From: Planktotalea arctica
Lineage (GTDB): Bacteria > Pseudomonadota > Alphaproteobacteria > Rhodobacterales > Rhodobacteraceae
DNA length: 64,000 bases
Direction of reading: 5' to 3'
NCBI RefSeq assembly: GCF_002105285.1
Contig: NZ_MUHR01000001.1
Span: forward strand, 186,001-250,000
Every line of letters starts with the position of its first letter. Positions within the stretch are counted from its first letter, which is position 1. Of the stretch, positions 43,591 to 51,754 are shown piece after piece. The notes under the pieces were generated by a model. The model made no database searches and had not been told where the DNA came from. It worked only from the letters and a program-made list of their open reading frames with translations. The translations under genes were made by a program, and so were the position numbers.

Positions 43591-44052
43591 ATGAAATATA
43601 AATACAACACGCCTTACTCTATCGGTCGGCAGTTGAATCTAGCAACTTCTGCTAGCAACGCGCTGGTGAGTAAGCTGTTGGAACCGCACGATCTTAGTCT
43701 CGCACAATGGACTGTTCTCTCAAGCCTTTGGCAGAACGGAGAATTGAGCGTCAAAAGCCTAGCAGAAATCAAAGGCAATGCGCCTCCTGCTACGTCCCGT
43801 ATTGTGGACAGGATGTTGTCGGGTGGACTTGTCGAACGGAGCCAGAATCGCCATGACCGCCGCGCAGTGACTGTAGGGTTGAGCCAGAAAGGCGAGGACC
43901 TTCGTCACCTCCAGAGCATCTATGAAGAGGTCAACGTTATCCTACTTGAGCCTCTATCACCTGAAGAGAGCGAAAATTTTTTCAAGCTACTAAACAGTGT
44001 CGAACAAGCCGGACGCACTTGGCTTGCACAAAGCAAGGTGGGCGATGATTAA
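43591..44052 (+). CDS. MarR family transcriptional regulator
   Basis: 153 residues. The winged helix-turn-helix includes LSVKSLAEIKGNAPPATSRI, VDRMLSGGLVERSQNRHDRR and AVTVGLSQKGEDL, the standard MarR recognition helix and wing. It is divergent from the cytochrome b561/EF-hand remnants and carries a palindrome at its start, so it probably controlled that pair and itself. The gene is intact, though its presumed target is not. Confidence 0.9.
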   Translation: MKYKYNTPYSIGRQLNLATSASNALVSKLLEPHDLSLAQWTVLSSLWQNGELSVKSLAEIKGNAPPATSRIVDRMLSGGLVERSQNRHDRRAVTVGLSQKGEDLRHLQSIYEEVNVILLEPLSPEESENFFKLLNSVEQAGRTWLAQSKVGDD

Positions 44053-44083
44053 AGTAGTCTTTGCGCAGGAATCGGGGGCGTTT

Positions 44084-44557
44084 TCACCCACCTAGCCGCG
44101 TGCGCATGGCCTGATAGATGACCGCCGTCGCGACATTCGCAAGGTTGAGTGATCGCACGCGCGGGCTAAGCATGGGGAGGTGGAACACACGGTCCTCTAG
44201 CCCATCGAGGATCGCCTTCGGTAGACCTGCGGATTCGCAGCCGAACACGAGATAGGCATCATCTGGATAGTCGGGGGCGTATAGGCTCTCGCGGCCGTGC
44301 TCTTCGAAGAAATGCAGCTTTTCACGGGGCGGCTTTTCGGCCTCCAGAAAGTGCCGCCAGCTGTCATATTCGGTGAGGTCCACGTGCTTCCAATAGTCTG
44401 TTCCAGCACGGCGCACGGATTTTTCATCAAGCGAGAAGCCCAAAGGTTTGATCAGGATCAGCTCAAGATTAAGCGCCACGCAAGTGCGTCCGATCGCACC
44501 TGTGTTGTAGGGTATTTCAGGAGTCACCAAGACGATTTTGAGGCAAGGATCAGGCAT
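44084..44557 (-). CDS. trmL: tRNA (cytidine(34)-2'-O)-methyltransferase
   Basis: 157 residues from ATG 44557. A SPOUT-fold enzyme that 2'-O-methylates the wobble base of leucine tRNAs using SAM. Motifs are VTPEIPYNTGAIGRTCVALN near the N-terminus, LVFGCESAGLPKAILDG, and LPMLSPRVRSLNLANVATAV in the trefoil knot. It converges on the MarR gene. Confidence 0.93.
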   Translation of the reverse strand: MPDPCLKIVLVTPEIPYNTGAIGRTCVALNLELILIKPLGFSLDEKSVRRAGTDYWKHVDLTEYDSWRHFLEAEKPPREKLHFFEEHGRESLYAPDYPDDAYLVFGCESAGLPKAILDGLEDRVFHLPMLSPRVRSLNLANVATAVIYQAMRTRLGG

Positions 44558-44614
44558 AAAATTAATCAACTTTCTCGGGTTCCGGGCGGCGCAGCGAGGC
44601 GGGAGGCAAAATTG

Positions 44615-45265
44615 CTAGCTTGCTAGCATTTTAAGGCCCTGCGTTACATCAGAGCGCACGGCAAGGCGCAGGCCCGGCTCGTCGCCAGCTTTTAGCGCAG
44701 CGACAATGAGGCGGTGGAAATGCGGTACTTCCTTGCGCCGCAGGCGGCCATAAAGCGCGCGCATGGTTGGCCCGAGTTGTAACCAGACCTGTTCGGCCAT
44801 GGCTAGCATCGCGGGGGCCTGTGCGCGCAGATAAAGCGTTCGGTGGAATTCGAGGTTTGTGCGAATATAGCCCACTGCATCTTGCCGCGCGATCTGCTCT
44901 GAGATGGAGGTGTTGATCATTTGCAACCGCTCGATCAGCGCCATGTGCGCACGTGGCAAGGCGCGACTGGCAAGCTCCACTTCGATCAGAGCGCGCAGAG
45001 CCGCTAGTTCTTCGATCCGCTCGTTGCTGAGTTCGGGTGTGGACACTCGGCCAGAACTGGACAGCGACAACGCACCCTCGGCGACAAGGCGGCGCACAGC
45101 CTCGCGCGCGGGTGTCATTGAAACTTCGAATTCCTCGCCGATGCCGCGTAATGTCATCGCTTGGCCAGGGGCGATATCACCGTACATGATGCGCGTGCGC
45201 AGTGCGCGGTAAACGCGGTCGTGATGCGAGGGTGTTGCGTCGGAGGGGCGTGGATTTATCAACAT
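44615..45265 (-). CDS. GntR/FCD family transcriptional regulator
   Basis: 216 residues. N-terminal GntR helix-turn-helix: YGDIAPGQAMTLRGIGEEFE and VSMTPAREAVRRLVAEGAL. The C-terminal all-helical FCD domain has RTNLEFHRTLYLRAQAP and FHRLIVAALKAGD. FCD regulators sense small carboxylic acids. A perfect palindrome lies 8 bp upstream of the ATG, suggesting autoregulation. No obvious target genes adjoin it. Confidence 0.9.
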   Translation of the reverse strand: MLINPRPSDATPSHHDRVYRALRTRIMYGDIAPGQAMTLRGIGEEFEVSMTPAREAVRRLVAEGALSLSSSGRVSTPELSNERIEELAALRALIEVELASRALPRAHMALIERLQMINTSISEQIARQDAVGYIRTNLEFHRTLYLRAQAPAMLAMAEQVWLQLGPTMRALYGRLRRKEVPHFHRLIVAALKAGDEPGLRLAVRSDVTQGLKMLAS

Positions 45266-45272
45266 GCCAGCG

Positions 45273-45284
45273 TTGTGATCACAA
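45273..45284. promoter_or_regulatory. Perfect palindrome, likely GntR operator
   Basis: TTGTGATCACAA, a 12-bp perfect palindrome 7 bp upstream of the GntR gene start. The TTGT-N4-ACAA form matches operators of FCD-type regulators. Confidence 0.65.
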
Positions 45285-45309
45285 AGTGCTGCCGGGTCAA
45301 GCTAAAGGC

Positions 45310-45996
45310 TCAGAAGCGATAGGAGTGCAGGCTGCTGCCGTGTGTGCGCAGCCAATTGCGTGGCGCGGCGTAGGGTCCGTGAAGGCGCGTTACCGTGTCC
45401 CAGAAGGCGCTGGAGTGGTTCATTTCGGCCAGATGCGCGACCTCATGGGCGGCCACGTAATCCAGCACTTCGGGAGGGCATAGAATGAGCCGCCAGGAAT
45501 ACATGAGCGCGCCGGCGCTGGAGCACGATCCCCACCGCGAGCGCGTGTCGCGAATGGTGAGGCGCGTGTAGGGTTTTCCCAGCTTGCCCGCATAGTAATC
45601 CGAGGCCTGCGCCAAACGATCGCGCGCGCGCAGCTTCAGAAAGGCTTGCGCGCGCGCGCCGATTTGCTCGGGGTGGCCGGGCACAATCAAGGCGTCCGTA
45701 TCTAGAATGACACGGCGCCCTGCGCCGGATCGCACGATGCGTTCGATCCCCTCAATAGGAAGCGCCGCGCCGATTGTAACGTCTCTGTCACTGCCGCGTT
45801 TGTCCAAATGGCCCCTGAGCCAGACCTCTTTCTCGCGGGCAAAGGCGATTCCCTCCGCTTCGCTTACACGGCGTGGCAAGGTCAACGTTACACGCCCGTC
45901 AAGCTGGCTGATGCGCAGGCTGATCCGCTTGGCGCGGGCCGATTTGCGTAAAACAATGGGGATCGGAGGGTTGCCGGATAGAATATGCTGCCCCAT
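45310..45996 (-). CDS. YgjP-like zinc metalloprotease (M48-type fold)
   Basis: 228 residues. The C-terminal half has DTRSRWGSCSSAGALMYSWR and the zinc site HEVAHLAEMNHSSAFWD, a HExxH variant with V-A in place of the usual spacing residues (H-E-V-A-H) and a downstream His. This is the YgjP/DUF45 family of predicted metal-dependent hydrolases. Substrates are unknown. It is transcribed toward the GntR gene. Confidence 0.9.
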   Translation of the reverse strand: MGQHILSGNPPIPIVLRKSARAKRISLRISQLDGRVTLTLPRRVSEAEGIAFAREKEVWLRGHLDKRGSDRDVTIGAALPIEGIERIVRSGAGRRVILDTDALIVPGHPEQIGARAQAFLKLRARDRLAQASDYYAGKLGKPYTRLTIRDTRSRWGSCSSAGALMYSWRLILCPPEVLDYVAAHEVAHLAEMNHSSAFWDTVTRLHGPYAAPRNWLRTHGSSLHSYRF

Positions 45997-46098
45997 ATGC
46001 GCCTCAGTTTGGTTAATCGCTGCAAAGCCTTTGACACTCTGCGAAGGTTATGGCAGTTGCCGACAACCGATCCTACGACCAATTCATGAGGAAGTTCC

Positions 46099-46431
46099 AT
46101 GCCCAAGGAAGAATGGGGCGTCAAGCGCCTGTGCCCGACCACGGGTAAGCGATTTTATGATCTCGGCAAAGTCCCGATTGTTAGCCCGTACACAGGCGAA
46201 ACCATCGAGATGGAGAATGGCAAAAGCCGGATGATTGCTGCGGACGCTGAAGATGCTGCGACGAAGAAAGCCAAAGACGCCGAAGTGGACGACACGGATG
46301 ACGTGGTGCTGGACGACGACGAAGATGTCGATCTGGACCTTGGTGACGACGTTCTGGAAGATGACGATGACGATGACACGGTTTCGCTCGACGAGATCGC
46401 GGACGTCGCATCGGACGACGACGACAGCTAA
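46099..46431 (+). CDS. TIGR02300-type zinc-ribbon-like acidic protein
   Basis: 110 residues. The conserved N-terminus MPKEEWGVKRLCPTTGKRFY and DLGKVPIVSPYTGE is typical of a small alphaproteobacterial family of unknown function. The last half is extremely acidic (VLDDDEDVDLDLGDDVLEDD and more). It sits directly upstream of tRNA-Ala. Its function is unknown. Confidence 0.88.
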   Translation: MPKEEWGVKRLCPTTGKRFYDLGKVPIVSPYTGETIEMENGKSRMIAADAEDAATKKAKDAEVDDTDDVVLDDDEDVDLDLGDDVLEDDDDDDTVSLDEIADVASDDDDS

Positions 46432-46527
46432 AGCGCTGTTTTGGTGTCGGGGCCGAGTGATTTGCACTTGATCCCGATGCAAACCTTCCCTAGACACCGC
46501 GTGCAACAGATACGCTGTGTCTGTTTC

Positions 46528-46603
46528 GGGGCCTTAGCTCAGCTGGGAGAGCGCCTGCATGGCATGCAGGAGGTCAGGAGTTCGATCCTCCTAGGCTCCA
46601 CCA
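46528..46603 (+). tRNA. tRNA-Ala (anticodon GGC)
   Basis: 76 bases including an encoded CCA end. Acceptor arms GGGGCCT and AGGCTCC pair with one G-U. The D arm is GCTC-AGCTGGGA-GAGC. The anticodon stem CCTGC/GCAGG holds the loop ATGGCAT, giving anticodon GGC. The T loop is GTTCGATCC. All elements are canonical. Confidence 0.95.
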
Positions 46604-46689
46604 TTACTTCCTAGTTCCTTACAAACCGACGCATTGCCGGGTAGGCTCCGCCTGACTTTTCGCGTGACTGCGTCTTGGTGCTTGGTCCC

Positions 46690-46715
46690 GAGTTCGATTT
46701 TCCTAGGCCCCACCA
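46690..46715 (+). repeat. Degenerate copy of the tRNA-Ala 3' end
   Basis: 26 bases matching 46578-46603 (the T arm through CCA of tRNA-Ala) with three differences. It lies 112 bp downstream in the same orientation. This is the arrangement left by an integrase-type insertion at a tRNA 3' end, or by a partial tRNA duplication. Confidence 0.65.
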
Positions 46716-46958
46716 AACACCTTCCGCAATTCCCGAATTTATTGTCCTTGTGTGGTTAGTGCTGGTCCTGCATTTGCACTGATTGCGCGGTTCATTGCGT
46801 GCAATGCGTTAAAGGCGCTTCGCTGTAAAGATAGGGATTTTCCCTAGATCTTTGCGCCATAAAGTCTCCATGCTTCATGATCACTGCAAGAAACCTAAAA
46901 GCCGAGCGACGGAAACTGCGGTGCGGCGCGTTTATGCTTCAGCCAACAAAGAGATGTC

Positions 46959-47402
46959 ATGAAGCAATTTATCCTGATCCCCGTATTTTTTTGCCTTTCT
47001 GGTTGCGGCGCTGTCGCTGTGACGGGTGTGAAAGAAATCAAAGCCAGTAGTGACTGGGCAAGTCTTGCTGTGTTTGACGCCGACAAAGACGAAGCGGTTT
47101 CCTTAAGTGAATTCCAGACTTTGAGACAAGTCACGTTCGATCGCTTTGATGAAGATCGCAACGGTGTTTGGAGCGGCGCACAGTACCGTGCGGTGATCGC
47201 ACAAATGCCTTCGAACAAGCGAATCGGAAAAGGTGATTTGATCGGTGTGCTGCGCGAACCTTTGACATTTGCCGATACGAACGGGGACGGGGCGGTGTCT
47301 CGTCAGGAATTTCAAACTGGCTCGATACGTTTGTTCACGCTTCTGGACAAGAACGGCGATGGCGCTTTGCAACGCAAAGACTATAGCAAGGTCCGCTTTT
47401 GA
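46959..47402 (+). CDS. EF-hand lipoprotein
   Basis: 147 residues. The lipobox is LSGC near residue 16 (FFCLSGCGAV), so the mature protein is probably anchored as a lipoprotein. At least three EF-hand-like calcium loops are seen: FDADKDEAVSLSEF, DTNGDGAVSRQEF and DKNGDGALQRKDY. It is followed 48 bp later by a second EF-hand gene, so the pair may be co-transcribed. The role, perhaps calcium-dependent envelope function, is unknown. Confidence 0.85.
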   Translation: MKQFILIPVFFCLSGCGAVAVTGVKEIKASSDWASLAVFDADKDEAVSLSEFQTLRQVTFDRFDEDRNGVWSGAQYRAVIAQMPSNKRIGKGDLIGVLREPLTFADTNGDGAVSRQEFQTGSIRLFTLLDKNGDGALQRKDYSKVRF

Positions 47403-47450
47403 CACGGTCTCAATAGGATCGCGAGATACTTCGCAAAGGAGCAGCACGAG

Positions 47451-47882
47451 ATGCACCTCAAGAACAGCCTGCACTTGCTTGCAAGCCTGGCCGCAAGTGC
47501 AGTCCTAGCCAGCGTAGTTGCAAGCCCGGTGCAAGCGCAGTTTGCTCGCAAAGGCCCGATTGCGCAGTTTGATGCCAACGGCGATGGACAAGTTACGTTG
47601 CCTGAACTTGAAATTGCGCGTGCGCGATTGTTTGCTTGGGCCGATACCGACAAAAGCGGTACCCTTGATCGAGGTGAGTTCTTGCAAATTGAGCAAGGTC
47701 GCGCGTCGGGACGCGGTGGCAAGCGGCCGGTTGAGAAATTTGAAAACTCCGATGAGAACTTTGATGACCGCGTGAGCAGAACCGAATTTGGCAAGGGTGC
47801 CCGGCGGATGATGCACGCCATGGATCAGAATGGGGATTTCAAGCTGGATCAAAGCGATTTCAAACGGCGTAGACGGCAATAG
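47451..47882 (+). CDS. Secreted EF-hand protein
   Basis: 143 residues with a Sec signal peptide (LASLAASAVLASVVASPVQA, cut after QAQ). Three EF-hand loops: FDANGDGQVTLPELE, ADTDKSGTLDRGEF and MDQNGDFKLDQSDF; a fourth (NSDENFDDRVSRTEF) is partial. The C-terminus is strongly basic (KRRRRQ). AAGGAG lies upstream of the ATG. Probably periplasmic. A strong terminator follows. Confidence 0.85.
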   Translation: MHLKNSLHLLASLAASAVLASVVASPVQAQFARKGPIAQFDANGDGQVTLPELEIARARLFAWADTDKSGTLDRGEFLQIEQGRASGRGGKRPVEKFENSDENFDDRVSRTEFGKGARRMMHAMDQNGDFKLDQSDFKRRRRQ

Positions 47883-47915
47883 GCTTCCCTAGCCACCACT
47901 CACCTATTGCCCAAG

Positions 47916-47960
47916 GCGGCACCGCTAGAGGTTTATCCAGCGGTGCCGCACTTTTCCTTT
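47916..47960 (+). terminator. Rho-independent terminator after the EF-hand genes
   Basis: GCGGCACCGCT and AGCGGTGCCGC form an 11-bp perfect stem with a 12-base loop, followed by ACTTTTCCTTT. Confidence 0.85.
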
Positions 47961-48028
47961 CTAAGGATGAATTGCCTGCAACTATTGCCCCGCATCTACC
48001 GGAACCGAGCGGGTGTTCGAGCGGATGG

Positions 48029-48661
48029 CTATTTCGCGCCAAACATCAGCGTCCACGTCGTATTGGAGCCTGTTCCCGCGCGCCCCAAGCCAAATTCGTC
48101 TGAAATTGGGTTCACGTTGTTGCTCTGATGACCCGGTGAACTGATCCAGCCGTTGATCGCCAGATTTTCGTTTGTCTGGCCTCTGGCGATATTTTCGCCG
48201 GTTGCAGTTCCGGTATATCCCGCTGCGGCGGCTCTGCTGGCCATGGTTGAGCCGTTCAAGCCGGTATGTGAAAAGTAGCTATTCGTAACCATGTCAGCGG
48301 AATGGGCTTGCGCTGCTGCATCCAGTTGCGCGTTATATGCGACGGGGGCTACGCCGGATGCGGTTCTGACCGCGTTGATCAATGTTCCGAAGGATGCGTC
48401 ATTGTTTGGATTGGCCTGAAACCCGTCGCCGCCGCTTATCGTGCTCGGAAATGGCCCGCTTTGACCGGACCAGTCGACAGGACCCGCAGCCGCTGCTTGA
48501 ATCTGGGCTGCTGTGACATCCCCGACCGACCCTGCGATGCTGCCTTGGGAGGCTAGCATCAAGGCGGGTGTGGTTGTGGTTCCACCCGACTCGCCGTTGC
48601 AGGCGGTTATTGAAGCAGACAATCCGAGAGTGAGTGAAATTTTTAAAAATGTATGAAGCAT
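48029..48661 (-). CDS. CAP-domain (SCP/PR-1-like) lipoprotein
   Basis: 210 residues from ATG 48661. The signal sequence ends in a lipobox (LSASITACNGE). A low-complexity linker of about 60 residues precedes a CAP domain with FGTLINAVRTASGVAPVAYN, AAAQAHSADMVTNSYFSHTG and GENIARGQTNENLAINGWIS, carrying the conserved His, Glu, His and NNV residues. Bacterial CAP proteins are extracytoplasmic and of unknown activity. It converges with the EF-hand genes. Confidence 0.87.
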   Translation of the reverse strand: MLHTFLKISLTLGLSASITACNGESGGTTTTPALMLASQGSIAGSVGDVTAAQIQAAAAGPVDWSGQSGPFPSTISGGDGFQANPNNDASFGTLINAVRTASGVAPVAYNAQLDAAAQAHSADMVTNSYFSHTGLNGSTMASRAAAAGYTGTATGENIARGQTNENLAINGWISSPGHQSNNVNPISDEFGLGRAGTGSNTTWTLMFGAK

Positions 48662-48828
48662 GTGAGGCTTTCGCAATCCAAAAACTGAAATAATTCTTCG
48701 AGTGTCCTTACCGCGCGGGCTTGTGTAAAGAGAATTGTTGCCGCATGCGCACGCATCCGCCGGACAGTATGCGAAAGAGCGGGTTTTCGCGTGGGGTTCG
48801 GTCTAGATGCGCAGTCTGACACTGCAGC

Positions 48829-48866
48829 AAAAGCAAAACCCCCGCAGCGCAGGGCCACGGGGGTTT
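48829..48866 (-). terminator. Rho-independent terminator of rpsU
   Basis: On the minus strand AAACCCCCG and CGGGGGTTT form a stem followed by TGCTTTT. It lies 36 bp after the rpsU stop. Confidence 0.8.
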
Positions 48867-48901
48867 CAAATTCAAAAGCATTCTAGCTCACAAAGTTATG
48901 C

Positions 48902-49108
48902 TTAGAGCATACCTTCACGCTGTAGCTTCTTACGCGCCAATTTACGGGCGCGGCGGATAGCTTCAGCTTTCTCGCGCGCTTTTTTCTCGGAGGGCTTCTC
49001 GAAATGTTGCTTGAGCTTCATTTCACGAAAAACGCCTTCACGCTGGAGCTTTTTCTTCAGGGCACGAAGCGCCTGATCGACATTGTTGTCACGAACACTA
49101 ACCTGCAT
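48902..49108 (-). CDS. rpsU: 30S ribosomal protein S21
   Basis: 68 residues, very basic. The sequence [20 protein letters not shown], then [20 protein letters not shown] and [20 protein letters not shown] is the S21 family. It binds the small ribosomal subunit near the anti-Shine-Dalgarno region. Single-gene transcript with its own terminator. Confidence 0.96.
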   Translation of the reverse strand: MQVSVRDNNVDQALRALKKKLQREGVFREMKLKQHFEKPSEKKAREKAEAIRRARKLARKKLQREGML

Positions 49109-49220
49109 GTGGTTTTCACCACCTTTCTAGTTTGAAGTTGCAAGGATTTGCAGGAAGTCGCCATATAGCAAAGCGCCCCTATATTGTCTAGTATCGCCGC
49201 AAGACGTGAGAGGGATGCCA

Positions 49221-49925
49221 ATGGCCATGTTGAAAACCACTGTGAAAGACCAATTGCTTGATGCCGCCTTGATCCATGTGGCCTTTGATGGCTGGACAGA
49301 GGCAACATTTACTGCGGCGGTTCAGGACGCTGGGCTGGAAATAGGCGTGGCGCGCTCTGCCTGCCCGCGCGGTGCACTTGATCTAGCAATTACGTATCAT
49401 CTACACGGCGATGCGGACATGCTTGTGCGATACGCGCAAGAAGACCTAAGCGCTCTGCGGTATTCAGAAAAAATTGCGACTTTGGTGCGGTTTCGCCTGG
49501 AGGCAGCGACTGACAAGGAAGCGGTGCGCCGCGGCACAACCTTGTTCGCATTGCCCCATCATGCAGCGGATGGTGCCAAGCTGATTTGGGGCACGGCGGA
49601 CGCGATCTGGATTGCGCTGGGCGACACATCGCGCGATTCGAACTGGTACTCCAAGCGCGCAACCCTAAGCGCGGTCTATAGCGCGACAGTGCTGTTCTGG
49701 CTTGGTGATCAGTCCGAGGATCACGCCGACACGTGGGCATTCCTTGACCGCAGAATCGCGGATGTGATGCGCATTGAAAAAGTCAAAGCGCAGGTAAACG
49801 CCTCGCCTCTACTAAAGCCGTTGCTTGCAGGGCCTAAATGGGCGCTTGGCTTGTTGAAAGCGCCGCCGGAACATCCACGCGATGATTTGCCCGGGTATCT
49901 GTCGGGTGCATCCAAAACACGTTAA
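49221..49925 (+). CDS. COQ9 family protein
   Basis: 234 residues from ATG 49221, preceded by GAGAGG. The TetR-like lipid-binding COQ9 fold is recognisable: KDQLLDAALIHVAFDGWTEA, GVARSACPRGALDLAITYHL, and the C-terminal GDQSEDHADTWAFLDRRIAD followed by VMRIEKVK. COQ9 assists ubiquinone synthesis, presenting intermediates to COQ7. The upstream in-frame GTG and ATGs lie on the ribosome-binding site. It is followed by a quinone oxidoreductase gene. Confidence 0.9.
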   Translation: MAMLKTTVKDQLLDAALIHVAFDGWTEATFTAAVQDAGLEIGVARSACPRGALDLAITYHLHGDADMLVRYAQEDLSALRYSEKIATLVRFRLEAATDKEAVRRGTTLFALPHHAADGAKLIWGTADAIWIALGDTSRDSNWYSKRATLSAVYSATVLFWLGDQSEDHADTWAFLDRRIADVMRIEKVKAQVNASPLLKPLLAGPKWALGLLKAPPEHPRDDLPGYLSGASKTR

Positions 49926-49945
49926 TTTCTTTGAGAGGACAGCCC

Positions 49946-50923
49946 ATGCGCGCCGTTGAAATCACCAAAGCGGGTGGACCCGAAGTTCTGCAACTTTGCG
50001 AGCGGGCGATGCCCGAGGCGGGTCACGCGGATGTCGTAATCAAGGTGGCTTATGCCGGAGTGAACCGACCCGATGCGTTGCAGCGCGCAGGCCTTTATGC
50101 GCCGCCCCCGAACGCAAGCGATTTGCCGGGGCTAGAGGCTGCGGGCGAGATCGTCGCAATCGGCGCGGGCGTGAGTGAATGGACCGTCGGCGATCAGGTC
50201 TGCGCGCTCTTACCCGGCGGGGGGTATGCGGAGTTCGTGGCAACGCCAGCGGCGCATTGCCTGCCGGTTCCTGACGGGATGGATTTGAAAGAGGCAGCGT
50301 GCCTGCCCGAGACGTATTTTACCGTCTTTTCCAATGTCTTCCAGCGCGGTGGCTTGAAAGCGGGCGAGCGGTTTTTGGTGCATGGCGGCTCATCAGGCAT
50401 TGGCACGACGGCGATCCAGCTATGCAAGCTGTTTGGAGCGCGTGTGTTTACGACGGCTGGCTCCGAGGCGAAATGCGCCGCCTGTCTGTCATTGGGCGCC
50501 GAGCGTGCGATAAATTATCGCGAAGAGGATTTCGTGGAAATCCTGCGCGCTGAGGGCGGCGCGGATCTCATCCTTGATATGGTCGGGGGTGATTATCTGC
50601 CGCGTAATGTGAAAACACTGGCGGATGACGGGCGGCTCGTGCAGATCGCGTTTTTGCAAGGTCCGAAGGTAGAGTTGAATTTCGCACAACTGATGATGCG
50701 GCGTTTGACTATCACGGGATCGACCCTGCGCCCCCAGAGCGATTTGGCGAAAGCACGGATTGCGCAAGCGTTGGTTGGGCAGGTTTGGCCGCTTTTGAAT
50801 GCTGGGCGTTTGGGGCCGGTGATGGATAGCACATTTGATCTGGCGGACGCCGCTGATGCGCATGCGCGCATGGAGAGCAGCGGGCATATCGGCAAAATCG
50901 TTTTGAATGTCGGCGCTTCCTGA
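49946..50923 (+). CDS. Zinc-independent NADPH:quinone oxidoreductase (MDR family)
   Basis: 325 residues from ATG 49946 with GAGAGGAC upstream. The medium-chain dehydrogenase fold is shown by MRAVEITKAGGPEVLQL, YAGVNRPDALQRAGLY, LPGLEAAGEIVAIG and the cofactor loop VHGGSSGIGTTAIQLCK near residue 145. It lacks the zinc-binding residues, as in the PIG3/QOR branch. It probably reduces quinones or enones. It follows COQ9 by 20 bp on the same strand. Confidence 0.9.
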   Translation: MRAVEITKAGGPEVLQLCERAMPEAGHADVVIKVAYAGVNRPDALQRAGLYAPPPNASDLPGLEAAGEIVAIGAGVSEWTVGDQVCALLPGGGYAEFVATPAAHCLPVPDGMDLKEAACLPETYFTVFSNVFQRGGLKAGERFLVHGGSSGIGTTAIQLCKLFGARVFTTAGSEAKCAACLSLGAERAINYREEDFVEILRAEGGADLILDMVGGDYLPRNVKTLADDGRLVQIAFLQGPKVELNFAQLMMRRLTITGSTLRPQSDLAKARIAQALVGQVWPLLNAGRLGPVMDSTFDLADAADAHARMESSGHIGKIVLNVGAS

Positions 50924-50931
50924 GAGAGCGG

Positions 50932-50966
50932 GACGCTCCGCGGGAAGTTTATTCAGGAAGATGAAG
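50932..50966 (+). repeat. Dispersed intergenic repeat, copy 6
   Basis: GACGCTCCGCGGGAAGTTTA followed by TTCAGGAAGATGAAG, 9 bp after the quinone oxidoreductase stop. It may act as a 3' hairpin of that transcript. Confidence 0.7.
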
Positions 50967-50992
50967 CGGGGGGCGTTAACCTTAATGATCTG

Positions 50993-51625
50993 TTATCTCA
51001 CCGGATCGAAAAGCGCATCGTTCATGGAGCAATCCTTGATCGTGTCGCGCCCGCAGGGGACGGGGTCGAGGGACTTGGACAAGCAGATGCGCGCCTCTTG
51101 GATGCGGCCTGCTTTGCAAGTGATCGTGAGCATGTTGGCCTTGAGGGTGGGGTTTTCTTTCAGAAATGCTTCTTCGATAACCATGGCAGGGACTTTGACG
51201 GGGTTTTCGAGTTTGCGAAACAGCGCGGGGCGGGTGATTTTGCCGTAGGCTTCGCGCGAGAGGGCGAAGTAGTCGGTGGCGGAGAGCCCCGTGCATGTGC
51301 CGTGTTTCTTCCATTGATGCCAGGCAAGGCCGGATGTGCCCATGATATCGGACATGCCATTGGTCATGGAGCGCGAGGGCTGGTGTTGCGGCGTGTTGCA
51401 AAAGCTGGGCCAGCCGCGATGGAATTGGGGCCAGAGGCCATGTAGCGTCCAGCCGAAACTTTTTGCAGGCTCACATTGTTCTGAGCCTCGTACATCACCC
51501 TCCAGTGCGCACCATGTGGGTGTCCAGCTGAGCGCAAGCACGTAGTAGTCGAACTCACCTGCTTTATCGCCCTCGGCGCGCAGCGTGCCTGCGATCAACA
51601 TCAGTGCCAGGGTCAGTCTGCGCAT
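50993..51625 (-). CDS. Secreted ribonuclease T2 family enzyme
   Basis: 210 residues with a signal peptide (RRLTLALMLIAGTLRAEG). The two conserved active-site segments are present: FGWTLHGLWPQFHRGWPSF (CAS I, with the catalytic His) and WHQWKKHGTCTGL (CAS II, with His and Lys). Cysteines suit periplasmic disulfides. It would cleave RNA in the periplasm or outside. It converges with the quinone oxidoreductase gene. Confidence 0.92.
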   Translation of the reverse strand: MRRLTLALMLIAGTLRAEGDKAGEFDYYVLALSWTPTWCALEGDVRGSEQCEPAKSFGWTLHGLWPQFHRGWPSFCNTPQHQPSRSMTNGMSDIMGTSGLAWHQWKKHGTCTGLSATDYFALSREAYGKITRPALFRKLENPVKVPAMVIEEAFLKENPTLKANMLTITCKAGRIQEARICLSKSLDPVPCGRDTIKDCSMNDALFDPVR

Positions 51626-51754
51626 TGCCTCTTCCCTCTTTACTCAATCACTACTATATAACCCTTAAGTTCCCCCACAATGGAAACCCGCACCCCTCAA
51701 AAAGGTGCCGCCTATTTCAGGCGACAAGATAGATATGTTTGAAGGAGAGTTCCC

